From an uncultured Gammaproteobacteria bacterium (lineage in GTDB: Bacteria > Pseudomonadota > Gammaproteobacteria > Steroidobacterales > GCA-2729495), in the NCBI GenBank assembly GCA_937958785.1, contig CALGMY010000104.1:1-23119 (forward strand): DNA of 23,119 bases, written 5' to 3'. This document shows positions 8,587 to 15,288 of the stretch, in pieces (position 1 is the first letter of the stretch; the number at the start of each line of letters is the position of its first letter). A program made the position numbers and the translations under genes. The notes below the pieces were generated by a model. It made no database searches. It saw only the letters and a program-made list of their open reading frames with translations, and had not been told where the DNA came from.

Positions 8587-8628
8587 GGCCGGCACGGCCC
8601 GGGCGGCCGCGCCCGGGCCGTGCCGGCC
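8587..8628. repeat. Perfect 18-bp inverted repeat (GC hairpin) between gcvR and dapA
   Basis: The left arm 8587-8604 is the exact reverse complement of the right arm 8611-8628, separated by the 6-nt loop GGCCGC. Both arms consist of G and C apart from one A/T pair. It lies in the 151-bp divergent gap between gcvR and dapA, immediately before the candidate -35 of dapA. It cannot be an ordinary terminator, because both genes point away from it and no T-run follows on either strand. It could be a dispersed repeat of REP type, a regulator site or a cruciform. The structure is directly visible; its role is unknown. Confidence 0.9.
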
Positions 8629-8658
8629 TTGCGACGGCCGGCCGGCGGGCAGTACCAT
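8629..8658 (+). promoter_or_regulatory. Candidate sigma-70 promoter of dapA
   Basis: TTGCGA (8629-8634), an 18-nt spacer and TACCAT (8653-8658) give a start near 8665 and a leader of about 23 nt before the dapA ATG. The -35 abuts the end of the 18-bp hairpin, so that structure or a protein on it could affect polymerase binding. Motif match only. Confidence 0.45.
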
Positions 8659-8687
8659 CCCCGGCTTCCCCCGAGCCGGTCCTTGCG

Positions 8688-9605
8688 ATGTTTTCAGGCA
8701 GCAGTGTTGCCCTCGTCACCCCGATGACCGCCGACGGGGCGGTGGACTTCGCCTGCCTCGAGCGGCTGGTGGACTTCCACATCGAGGCCGGCACGGACGT
8801 CCTCGTCATCGCCGGCACCACCGGCGAATCGGCAACCCTCACCAAGGCCGAGCACGTCGAGGTCATCCGGGTGGCTGCCGAGCGGGCCGCAGGCCGCATT
8901 CCGGTCGTTGCGGGTACGGGATCGAATTCCACGGCGCAGACCATCGACCTGTCCCGGACCGTCGCCGGGCTGCCCATCGACGGCTACCTGGTCGTCACGC
9001 CGTATTACAACAAGCCGACTCAGGAAGGGCTCTACCGCCACTTCCTGGCCGTGGCCGACGCGGTCGACCGGCCCGTGATCCTCTACAACGTGCCAGGGCG
9101 CACCGGCGTGGACCTGCTGCCGGCGACCGTGGCCCGCATCGCGACCCACCCCGGCGTGGTGGGCATCAAGGAAGCCACCGGGGATCTCACCCGCGTTGCG
9201 CCCCTGCGCGCCGGCTGCGGTGACGATTTCGTCCTCCTGTCCGGCGACGACGCCACCTGCCGCGAGTTCATCCGGCTGGGCGGGCAGGGGGTCATCTCCG
9301 TCACGGCCAATGTCGCCCCGGCACTCATGGCCGACATGTGCGAGGCGGCCCTGGAGGGCAACGCCGCCCTGGCCGCCGAGCTCGATGCCGCGCTCGTCGA
9401 CCTGCACCGGGATCTCTTCATCGAGTCCAATCCGATTCCCGTGAAGTGGGCCCTCGAGCGGCTGGGGCTCATCCCCGGCGGCCTGCGCCTGCCGCTCACC
9501 CGTCTCTCGACCGCCGCCCAGCCGGTCGTCGAGGCGGCACTGGCCCGGGCGGGCCTGCTGGAACCCGCGGCTGGCAGCCGGGCTGCCGCCGGCGGCACCC
9601 GTTGA
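8688..9605 (+). CDS. dapA: DapA, 4-hydroxy-tetrahydrodipicolinate synthase
   Basis: This 305-residue TIM-barrel aldolase condenses pyruvate with aspartate semialdehyde, the first committed step to diaminopimelate and lysine. The Schiff-base lysine is Lys161 in GIKEATGD, and the catalytic tyrosines are Tyr133 (ILYNVPGRTG) and Tyr107 (TPYYNKP), with identical numbering to E. coli DapA. The GTTGES substrate loop is at 43-48. The ATG at 8688 is chosen because the protein then starts MFSGSSVALVTPM, the normal family N-terminus; the longer open frame crosses the intergenic hairpin. No clear Shine-Dalgarno is seen. The C-terminus carries a short Ala/Gly-rich extension (AAGSRAAAGGTR). The stop overlaps the TTG start of the next lipoprotein. 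Confidence 0.97.
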   Translation: MFSGSSVALVTPMTADGAVDFACLERLVDFHIEAGTDVLVIAGTTGESATLTKAEHVEVIRVAAERAAGRIPVVAGTGSNSTAQTIDLSRTVAGLPIDGYLVVTPYYNKPTQEGLYRHFLAVADAVDRPVILYNVPGRTGVDLLPATVARIATHPGVVGIKEATGDLTRVAPLRAGCGDDFVLLSGDDATCREFIRLGGQGVISVTANVAPALMADMCEAALEGNAALAAELDAALVDLHRDLFIESNPIPVKWALERLGLIPGGLRLPLTRLSTAAQPVVEAALARAGLLEPAAGSRAAAGGTR

Positions 9606-9910
9606 TCGACCTCGCCCGCGTCACCGCCCTGCTGGCGGCCGGCCTGCTGGCGGGATGCTTCGGTGGCAAGTCGGTGGACGACCGCTGCAACGAACCGGCG
9701 GAGTACCAGGCGAGCGCGGAGCTCCCGGGCATCCAGGTGCCGGAAGGCCTGAAGGCCCCGGGCCAGGTCACCAGCTACACCCTGCCCCCGGGGCCGGTCC
9801 GCGACGTGCCGGATGCCGCCTGCCTTGCCCGTCCGCCGGCCTATTTCCGCACCGAGCCGGCACCCGTCCCGGACCCGGCGCCCGCTGCGGGCCCCGCCGC
9901 GGGCCCCTGA
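9602..9910 (+). CDS. Short BamC-like lipoprotein
   Basis: This small protein of 102 residues starts at TTG 9602, which overlaps the dapA stop as TTGA; no ATG or GTG is available before the signal peptide. The signal peptide ends in the lipobox LLAGC (Cys19), so it should be lipid-anchored in the outer membrane. The mature part (YQASAELPGIQVPEGLKAPG...YTLPP...RPPAYF) resembles the unstructured N-terminal region of BamC, which wraps around BamD. BamC also follows dapA in E. coli. Both globular BamC domains are missing: the protein ends in a Pro/Ala-rich tail without a fold. I therefore infer a BamC remnant or minimal BamC and give no symbol. It may instead be an unrelated small lipoprotein. Confidence 0.72.
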   Translation: MIDLARVTALLAAGLLAGCFGGKSVDDRCNEPAEYQASAELPGIQVPEGLKAPGQVTSYTLPPGPVRDVPDAACLARPPAYFRTEPAPVPDPAPAAGPAAGP

Positions 9911-9925
9911 GCGAGACCCCGGCGA

Positions 9926-9955
9926 TTGAATGGCGGGCCGCCGGTGGGCTACCCT
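9926..9955 (+). promoter_or_regulatory. Candidate promoter of tRNA-Ser
   Basis: TTGAAT (9926-9931), an 18-nt spacer and TACCCT (9950-9955) lie upstream of the tRNA. The expected start near 9962 follows a GC-rich discriminator, as in stringently controlled stable-RNA promoters, and leaves a 5' leader of about 30 nt for RNase P to remove. Motif and position only. Confidence 0.5.
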
Positions 9956-9992
9956 GCTGCCCGCTTTCGACCCGCCAGACTGCACGGAACAT

Positions 9993-10083
9993 GGAGAGGT
10001 GGCCGAGTGGCTGAAGGCGCACGCTTGGAAAGCGTGTTTACGGTAACCCCGTAACGTGGGTTCGAATCCCACCCTCTCCGCCA
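9993..10083 (+). tRNA. tRNA-Ser (anticodon GGA)
   Basis: This is a complete class II tRNA with a long variable arm. The 7-bp acceptor GGAGAGG (9993-9999) pairs with CCTCTCC (10073-10079); the discriminator is G10080 and CCA is encoded at 10081-10083. The anticodon stem CACGC/GCGTG encloses TTGGAAA with anticodon GGA at 10027-10029, reading UCC and UCU. The T-arm contains GTTCGAATC. The large variable arm (CGG..CCG type) is the serine identity feature. The next coding start lies only about 17 nt downstream, so the tRNA is probably co-transcribed with that gene. Confidence 0.97.
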
Positions 10084-10100
10084 CTGCCGTTCACCTCCAG

Positions 10101-10673
10101 GTGGACGACCTCGCCGTGCAGCTCGTCCGCAAGCCGATCCGCACCCTCCGCCTCCTGGTCCGGTCCCCGGACGGGCCCGTGCGCGTGTCCGCGCCGCTCC
10201 GCGTGGGGGAGGAAGCCGTCCGCCGGTTCGTCAGCGACCATCGGGACTGGATCCGGCGCCACCAGGCCCGGCTCGCCAGCCGGCCGCCGCCGCCACCGCC
10301 ACCCACGGCCGCCGAGCGCCTGGCCCTGGCCGCGCGCGTGCCCATCCTGCTGGCGCGCTGGGAGCCCGTCATCGGCGTCGGCATCACGGGCTTCCGGGTC
10401 CGGCACATGCGTACCCGCTGGGGGTCGTGCAACACCCGTACACGACGGATCTCCCTCGCCGCCGGCCTGGTGCGTTTCCCGGGCGAGTGCCTCGAGTACG
10501 TGCTGGTGCACGAGCTGGTGCACCTGCTCGAGCGGGGGCACAACGCCCGCTTCTACGGGTTCCTCGACCACTTCCTCCCGGACTGGCGGGCGCGCCGGAT
10601 GCTGCTCGCCCGCCGGGACAGCCCGCAGGGACTGCCGGCACCTGCGCTAGACTCGGGCCATGAGGGTCTCTGA
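10101..10673 (+). CDS. YgjP-type (DUF45) zinc metallohydrolase
   Basis: The protein has 190 residues counted from GTG 10101. HELVH at 137-141 with GHN at 146-148 forms the gluzincin-like metal site, and MRTRWGSC at 103-110 is the characteristic motif of the YgjP/DUF45 (SprT-like, WLM-related) family. The cellular substrate is not established. A frame-open GTG at 10056 lies inside the tRNA T-arm and cannot be the real start; the next in-frame GTG after 10101 is at 10116. No Shine-Dalgarno is visible. Seven consecutive prolines (62-68) lie between the N-terminal domain and the catalytic domain. The 3' end overlaps the CBS gene by 14 bp, so the genes are probably co-transcribed with tRNA-Ser. 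Confidence 0.87.
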   Translation: MDDLAVQLVRKPIRTLRLLVRSPDGPVRVSAPLRVGEEAVRRFVSDHRDWIRRHQARLASRPPPPPPPTAAERLALAARVPILLARWEPVIGVGITGFRVRHMRTRWGSCNTRTRRISLAAGLVRFPGECLEYVLVHELVHLLERGHNARFYGFLDHFLPDWRARRMLLARRDSPQGLPAPALDSGHEGL

Positions 10674-11070
10674 CATCATGACGCCTGACCCGGTCACCGT
10701 CGGCATGGACGATGACCTGCACCGGGTGAAGGAACTGTTCGAGCTGTACCGGTTCCATCACCTGCTCGTCCTGGCCGGCGGCAACCTGGTCGGCGTCATC
10801 TCCGACCGGGACCTCTTGCGGGCCTCGAGCCCCTTCATCGGCCGGGCCTCGGAGCGGCCCCAGGACCTCGCGACCCTCAATCGCCGCGTCCACCAGATCA
10901 TGACCCGCGGACTCGTCGTGGTGCCGCCGGAGATGCCGGTGGCGGAGTCCGCCCGGCTGATGCTCGGCAAGCGGGTCTCCTGCCTGCCCGTGGTGGCCGA
11001 GCCGGAGGGGACGCTCCTCGGCATCGTCACCTGGCGGGACCAGCTGCGGGCGCTGCTCGCGCCCGTGTGA
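10660..11070 (+). CDS. Two-CBS-domain protein
   Basis: This 136-residue protein consists almost only of a CBS pair: CBS1 at about residues 1-55 (VSDIMTPDPVTVGMDDDL...LVGVISDRDLL) and CBS2 at about 78-134 (IMTRGLVVVPPEMPVAESARLML...LLGIVTWRDQL). CBS pairs bind adenine nucleotides or S-adenosylmethionine and usually act as sensors; nothing here shows the ligand or partner. It begins inside the end of the YgjP-type gene. A TAGACT hexamer at 10648-10653 could drive a leaderless or near-leaderless transcript from about the ATG, but this is speculative. The stop region leads into the downstream membrane-protein gene. Confidence 0.9.
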   Translation: MRVSDIMTPDPVTVGMDDDLHRVKELFELYRFHHLLVLAGGNLVGVISDRDLLRASSPFIGRASERPQDLATLNRRVHQIMTRGLVVVPPEMPVAESARLMLGKRVSCLPVVAEPEGTLLGIVTWRDQLRALLAPV

Positions 11071-11081
11071 GGGCCCCGGCC

Positions 11082-11870
11082 ATGGCCAGTGACACCAGCA
11101 CCAGCGGACCCGGCCGGGACGAGTTGCCCTTCGTCGCCCCCTGCCGCCCCCTCGCGCCGTCGGCGCCCCTGCGCTGGCTGCGGCTCGGCTGGGCGGACCT
11201 CAGGCGGGCGCCCGGGCCGAGTCTCGCCTACGGCGTGTTCGTGGTGGGCCTCAGCTGGCTGGTCACGCTGCTCGCGTTCCGGATGGGCAGCTACGTCCTG
11301 GTGCTCGCGGCGCTCTCGGGCTTCGTGTTCGTCGCCCCGGTCATCGCCATTGGCCTCTACGAGGTGGCCCGCCAGGTGGGGCGTGGAGAGGCGCCGTCGG
11401 TGCTTGCCGCCCTGCGCGGCACGCGGCGGGCCTTTGGCAATGCCATGGTGTTCTCGCTGGCGCTCCTCGTGGTGTTCCTGGTCTGGGCCCGGGCGGCATC
11501 GGCAGTCAGCATATTCCTGCCCATCGGGGCAGACGCCACCGCCGGCGAGTACGCGGCCTACTTCGGCATCGGGTCGCTGGTCGGGCTGATCTTCGCCTCG
11601 ATTACCTTCAGCTGCAGTGCCTTTTCGCTGCCGATGATCGACGACCGGGACACCGATGCGGTCACGGCCCTCGTGACCAGCATCAACGCGGTACTGCGCA
11701 ACAAGCCCGCCATGCTGGCCTGGGCGGCAATCATCGTGGGGGCGGTACTGGCCGGCTTCATGACCGGCTTCCTGGCCTTCGGGGTGCTCATCCCGCTGCT
11801 GGGCTATGCCACCTGGCACGCGTACGCCGAGACGATCGACGCGAGCGGCTGGCCGCCGGCCGACGGCTAG
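11082..11870 (+). CDS. DUF2189-type integral membrane protein
   Basis: This predicted inner-membrane protein of 262 residues has about five or six helices: SLAYGVFVVGLSWLVTLLAF, YVLVLAALSGFVFVAPVIAIGL, MVFSLALLVVFLVWARAAS, FGIGSLVGLIFASITFSCSAF, MLAWAAIIVGAVLAGFMTGFLAFGVLIPLLGYATWHAY. The N-terminal CRPLAPSAPLRWLRLGWADLRRAPGPSLAYG stretch and the overall layout fit the DUF2189 family of unknown function. I chose ATG 11082 because GAGGG lies 8 nt upstream; the alternative GTG at 11067 overlaps the CBS stop as GTGA and adds five residues. The stop shares the palindromic CTAG with the converging dehydrogenase gene. Function unknown. Confidence 0.85.
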   Translation: MASDTSTSGPGRDELPFVAPCRPLAPSAPLRWLRLGWADLRRAPGPSLAYGVFVVGLSWLVTLLAFRMGSYVLVLAALSGFVFVAPVIAIGLYEVARQVGRGEAPSVLAALRGTRRAFGNAMVFSLALLVVFLVWARAASAVSIFLPIGADATAGEYAAYFGIGSLVGLIFASITFSCSAFSLPMIDDRDTDAVTALVTSINAVLRNKPAMLAWAAIIVGAVLAGFMTGFLAFGVLIPLLGYATWHAYAETIDASGWPPADG

Positions 11871-13450
11871 CCGGGCACCAGCCGGACCACCTGGGACCCG
11901 GCCGCGTTTTCCAGCAGGACGTAGAGTTCGCCCCTGGGGCCCACTGCCACGTCCCGGACGCGGGCCACGTCCTTCAGCAGCACCTCCGTGTGCACGACCC
12001 GGTCAGCACGGATCTCGAGGCGCAGGAGGTCCGTTGCCCGGAGGGTACCGACGATGAGGTTGTCCTTCCACGCCGGGAAGTCCCGCCCCCGGTAGAACAC
12101 GAAGCCCGAGATCGCCTGGGACGGCGTCATGTCCAGCACCGGGAACTCGACGTCGGCCGGATCCAGGGTGATGCCCAGGGCCTTGCTGACGTCAACGGGC
12201 CGCCCGTCGTAGTTCACGCCGGTGGTGAACAGGGGCCACCCGTAGTTGGCGCCGGGGAGCAGGCGGTTTAGTTCGTCGCCGCCCCGGGGGCCCATCTCGG
12301 TCTCCCACGCCTGCCGCGTGCGCGCGTTCCATTCCAGCCCCTGGGGGCTGCGGTGGCCGTAGGTCCAGATCGAGGGCAGGGCGCCGGCACGCTTCACGAA
12401 GGGGTTGTCGGGCGGGATCCGGCCGTCGTCCATCAGCCGGTGGATCTTGCCGTAGGGCAGGCCCAGGTCCTGGATGCCCATGAAATCCAGCGCTGCCTTC
12501 ATCCCGACGCTGAAGAACACGTGACCCCGGCCATCGAAGGCGATGCGCCCGCCGGCCGACAGGTCCGAGGTGTCGGTATAGGTCTCCGGGTCGGCCTGCC
12601 AGAGCACCTCCTGGTCGACGAAGGCGCCATCGCGCAGGCGCCCACGGATCAGCCGGTTCATGGACACCGGCCGGCCGGTCTTGCGGCTCAGGGCATTGCA
12701 GTTCGTGCAGCGGTCCGTGTGGTGCAGGTAGATCCAGCCGTTGCGCCGGTAGTCCGGATGCAGGGCGACGTCCAGCAGCCAGCCGAGCCCCATCACCTGG
12801 CCCAGGAACACCGTGGAGTCGGCATACACCGGCGGCGTGCCGGTTACCGGCGGCGAGACGGTGCCGTCCGTCCCGATGACGCGCAGGCCGCGCATGCGCT
12901 CCGTGACCAGGATTCGGCCGTCAGGCAGCGGGGCGATGGCGAAGGGCATGGCATCGAGGCCGCCGGCCACCCGCTCCACCCGGAACGCCGCCCGCTCGCT
13001 GCGGATCGTCCCCGCCGGCAGCTCGAGCGGAATGTCGGCGCGCTTGTCGAGGATCGTCGTGCCCTGGCGCTGCTCGGCCACGTAGAGCGCGAGGTTCCAG
13101 ATCTGGGCTTCGCCGAGGGTCTCGGCCCAGGCCGGCATACCCGCGGCCGGGAAGCCGGCGGCGATGCTGCGGGCGAGCTCCTCCACGGTATCGCCATGGG
13201 TGAGGGCCCGGCCCACCAGCGGCGTGCCGAGGGGTGTGCCCCGCAGGTCCTCGCCGTGGCAGGCCGCGCACTGGTCGTTGAACGCCTTGATGAACCCGTC
13301 CTTCATGGGGATCTTGCTGAGTGCCGCCCAGTCGACCTTGGCGGGATCGAAGCCCTGGGCGCTGGCCGTGCTGGCAGGCAGCGCAAGCAGGGACATCAAT
13401 CCCAGCAGGGCGAGGTGGCGACGGGCGGACAGGCGGGGCAGGGTTTCCAT
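11867..13450 (-). CDS. Cytochrome c / PQQ-type sugar dehydrogenase fusion
   Basis: This 527-residue secreted protein has a signal peptide at 1-32, then a class I cytochrome c domain (CAACH at 61-65; probable axial Met105 in AAGMPAW), then a beta-propeller of the soluble glucose / aldose sugar dehydrogenase (YliI/Asd) family from about 150. Cofactor-region motifs are present: GHRSPQGLEW, EMGPRGGDELNRLLPGANYGWP and RVRDVAVGP. However, the segment aligned with NHFGGRL of YliI and HQSGRL of sGDH reads LSAGGRI, so the catalytic base His is replaced by Ser298. An extra CTNC pair (Cys248/Cys251) could form a disulfide. A heme domain would accept electrons directly. The start is ATG 13450; the frame stays open through the ffs gene, which is not coding. 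No Shine-Dalgarno; possible leaderless start (TAAGAT at 13464-13459). Substrate unknown. Confidence 0.88.
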   Translation of the reverse strand: METLPRLSARRHLALLGLMSLLALPASTASAQGFDPAKVDWAALSKIPMKDGFIKAFNDQCAACHGEDLRGTPLGTPLVGRALTHGDTVEELARSIAAGFPAAGMPAWAETLGEAQIWNLALYVAEQRQGTTILDKRADIPLELPAGTIRSERAAFRVERVAGGLDAMPFAIAPLPDGRILVTERMRGLRVIGTDGTVSPPVTGTPPVYADSTVFLGQVMGLGWLLDVALHPDYRRNGWIYLHHTDRCTNCNALSRKTGRPVSMNRLIRGRLRDGAFVDQEVLWQADPETYTDTSDLSAGGRIAFDGRGHVFFSVGMKAALDFMGIQDLGLPYGKIHRLMDDGRIPPDNPFVKRAGALPSIWTYGHRSPQGLEWNARTRQAWETEMGPRGGDELNRLLPGANYGWPLFTTGVNYDGRPVDVSKALGITLDPADVEFPVLDMTPSQAISGFVFYRGRDFPAWKDNLIVGTLRATDLLRLEIRADRVVHTEVLLKDVARVRDVAVGPRGELYVLLENAAGSQVVRLVPG

Positions 13451-13505
13451 GGCGGCACATCTTAGGCAATTTCCCGACGTCAAGCCCGGCTGCCGACGGG
13501 TCGGC

Positions 13506-13534
13506 TTGCCCATTGGGGGGCCACCGCATACCCT
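13506..13534 (+). promoter_or_regulatory. Promoter of ffs
   Basis: TTGCCC (13506-13511), a 17-nt spacer and TACCCT (13529-13534) place the start 7 nt downstream at 13541. That is exactly where the 5' strand of the SRP RNA terminal helix begins. The agreement of spacing and RNA end makes this the best-supported promoter in the window. Confidence 0.7.
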
Positions 13535-13540
13535 GTGGAC

Positions 13541-13650
13541 GGGTCCGCGCTGGTCCCCCCGCGGCGGCTGGCCGTGAACCCCGTCAGGTCCGGAAGGAAG
13601 CAGCGGTAGCGGTGATGCCGGGCGCCGGGGTGCGGCTGGCGCGGGCTCAC
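13541..13650 (+). ncRNA. ffs: SRP 4.5S RNA
   Basis: The conserved SRP helix 8 is present: GTCAGGTCCGGAAGGAAGCA, with the GGAA tetraloop and the symmetric and asymmetric internal loops that bind Ffh. The 3' half then reads CCGGGGTGCGGCTGGCGCGG, like E. coli 4.5S. The terminal helix GGGTCCGCGCT (13541-13551) pairs with GGCGCGGGCTC (13638-13648) over 11 bp, including G-U pairs. The length of about 108-110 nt equals the bacterial 4.5S type without an Alu domain. The terminal helix plus TTTT at 13651-13654 may serve as its own terminator. The RNA guides nascent membrane proteins to FtsY with Ffh. It lies just upstream of dnaX, as in other gammaproteobacteria. Confidence 0.96.
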
Positions 13651-13685
13651 TTTTCAAGGTCAGCCGTTTCGCCCATACCCGTCCT

Positions 13686-15281
13686 ATGGCCTACCTCGCC
13701 CTCGCCCGCAAATGGCGCCCCCGCACCTTCGCCGATGTGGCCGGGCAGGGGCACGTCGTCCGTGCCCTCGAGAACGCGCTGAATTCGGGCAAGCTCCACC
13801 ACGCCTTCCTGTTCACCGGCACCCGGGGCGTCGGCAAGACCACCATCGCCCGCATCTTCGTTAAGGCACTCAACTGCGAGCGGGGCGTCGGCGCAGAGCC
13901 CTGCGGAGAGTGCCCGAGCTGCCTCGCCATCGACCAGGGCCGCTTCGTGGACTTCCTCGAGGTGGACGCCGCCTCGCGGACCGGCATCGACGATGCCCGT
14001 GAATTGCTGGACAACGCCCAGTACGCGCCCGCTGCCGGCCGTTACAAGGTGTACCTGGTGGACGAGGTGCACATGCTCTCGAAGCCGGCGTTCAACGCGC
14101 TCCTCAAGACCCTCGAGGAGCCGCCGCCCCACGTGAAGTTCCTCCTGGCCACCACCGACCCCCAGAAGATCCCGGTGACGGTGCTGTCCCGCTGCCTGCA
14201 GTTCAACCTGAAGCGGCTCCCCCAGGCAACCATCCACGAGCGGCTCAACGCCATCTGCGGCCAGGAAGGGCTCGCCGCCGAGCCTGCCGCCCTCGGCCGC
14301 CTGGCCCGGGCTGCCGCCGGCAGCCTGCGCGATGCGTTGAGCCTGCTGGACCAGGCGCTCGCCTACGGGGACGGCACGCTGCGCGACGCGGACGTGGCTG
14401 AAATGCTCGGCAGCCTCGACCGGGCGCGGCTGGCGGAAATCCTGGACGACCTGGCCCGGGCGGACGGCAGCGCACTCATGGCCCGCGTGCGGGCCCTGGA
14501 CGAACTCGCGCCGGACTACGGTGACGTCCTCGCGGGCCTCGCGACCCTGCTGCAGCAGGTGGCGGTGGTGCAGCTCGCGGGCTCGGGCGCCCTCGATCCG
14601 GAGCTGGTCGGCGAGGCGGAAGGGGAGCAGCTCGCCCGCTTCGCCGGGGCGCTCGCCCCGGAGACGGTGCAGCTCCTCTACCAGATCGCCGTGCTGGGCC
14701 GGCGCGATCTCGTGCATGCCCCGGATCCCCGGACCGGCTTCGAAATGGCGTTGCTTCGCATGGTGGCCTTCCACCCGGACCGGACAGGCGCCGCGGAGGA
14801 GCCGCGTGCACTTCCTGCCCGGGCTCCTGCGGCCAAGGGGCCGCCGGCCCCGCCTGCGTCAACTTCCGGCGCCAAGGTGGCCAGCGGCGACATCGGTGAC
14901 TGGGCCGCTTTCGTGGCGGAACTCGCCCTCGATGGTGCCGCGCGCCAGCTCGCGGCCCACTGCGCCCTCGAGGCCCAGTCCCCCTTCGAGTTGCGCCTCG
15001 TGCTGGCCAAGCGCAACGAGCACCTCATGACCGACAACCTGCGCAACCGGCTCATTGCCGCCGTGGGCGAGCGCCTGGGTGGCGCGGTCAAGGTGCAGAT
15101 CACCGTCGGCGACGCGGCGCAGGACACCCCGGCTGCCCGCAAGGCCCGCACCGACGACGACGAGCTGCGGCTCGCCCGGGAGCGTATCGCCGCCGACAGC
15201 AACGTCCGGCAGATGGCCGAGCTGTTCGGTGCCGAGGTCGTGCCCGATTCCATTCGCAGGAACCCGAACCAGAAGAAGTGA
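13686..15281 (+). CDS. dnaX: DNA polymerase III tau subunit (DnaX)
   Basis: This 531-residue clamp-loader ATPase loads the beta clamp and links polymerase III cores at the fork. Walker A GTRGVGKTT is at 45-53, the zinc-binding cysteines are 64, 73, 76 and 79, and Walker B LVDEVH is at 124-129; NALLKTLEEPPPHVKFLLATTDPQKIPVTVLSRC contains the sensor 1 and SRC arginine-finger motifs. The C-terminal ~125 residues correspond to tau domain V, which binds the polymerase alpha subunit. The linker between (about 365-410, Ala/Pro-rich) is much shorter than the DnaB-binding domain IV of E. coli (643 residues in total). No A AAA AAG slippery sequence occurs, so a frameshifted gamma form is not expected. 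Upstream is ffs, downstream are ybaB and recR, the classic order. Confidence 0.96.
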   Translation: MAYLALARKWRPRTFADVAGQGHVVRALENALNSGKLHHAFLFTGTRGVGKTTIARIFVKALNCERGVGAEPCGECPSCLAIDQGRFVDFLEVDAASRTGIDDARELLDNAQYAPAAGRYKVYLVDEVHMLSKPAFNALLKTLEEPPPHVKFLLATTDPQKIPVTVLSRCLQFNLKRLPQATIHERLNAICGQEGLAAEPAALGRLARAAAGSLRDALSLLDQALAYGDGTLRDADVAEMLGSLDRARLAEILDDLARADGSALMARVRALDELAPDYGDVLAGLATLLQQVAVVQLAGSGALDPELVGEAEGEQLARFAGALAPETVQLLYQIAVLGRRDLVHAPDPRTGFEMALLRMVAFHPDRTGAAEEPRALPARAPAAKGPPAPPASTSGAKVASGDIGDWAAFVAELALDGAARQLAAHCALEAQSPFELRLVLAKRNEHLMTDNLRNRLIAAVGERLGGAVKVQITVGDAAQDTPAARKARTDDDELRLARERIAADSNVRQMAELFGAEVVPDSIRRNPNQKK

Positions 15282-15288
15282 GCGAAGC

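Noticed and set aside
9993..10083. tRNA-Ser as an integration site for a mobile element
   Set aside because: No integrase, no repeated tRNA 3' end downstream in the window, and the following genes match their surroundings in composition.
10056..10100. Upstream GTG start of the YgjP-type gene
   Set aside because: It lies within the tRNA T-arm, and the added residues come from tRNA sequence.
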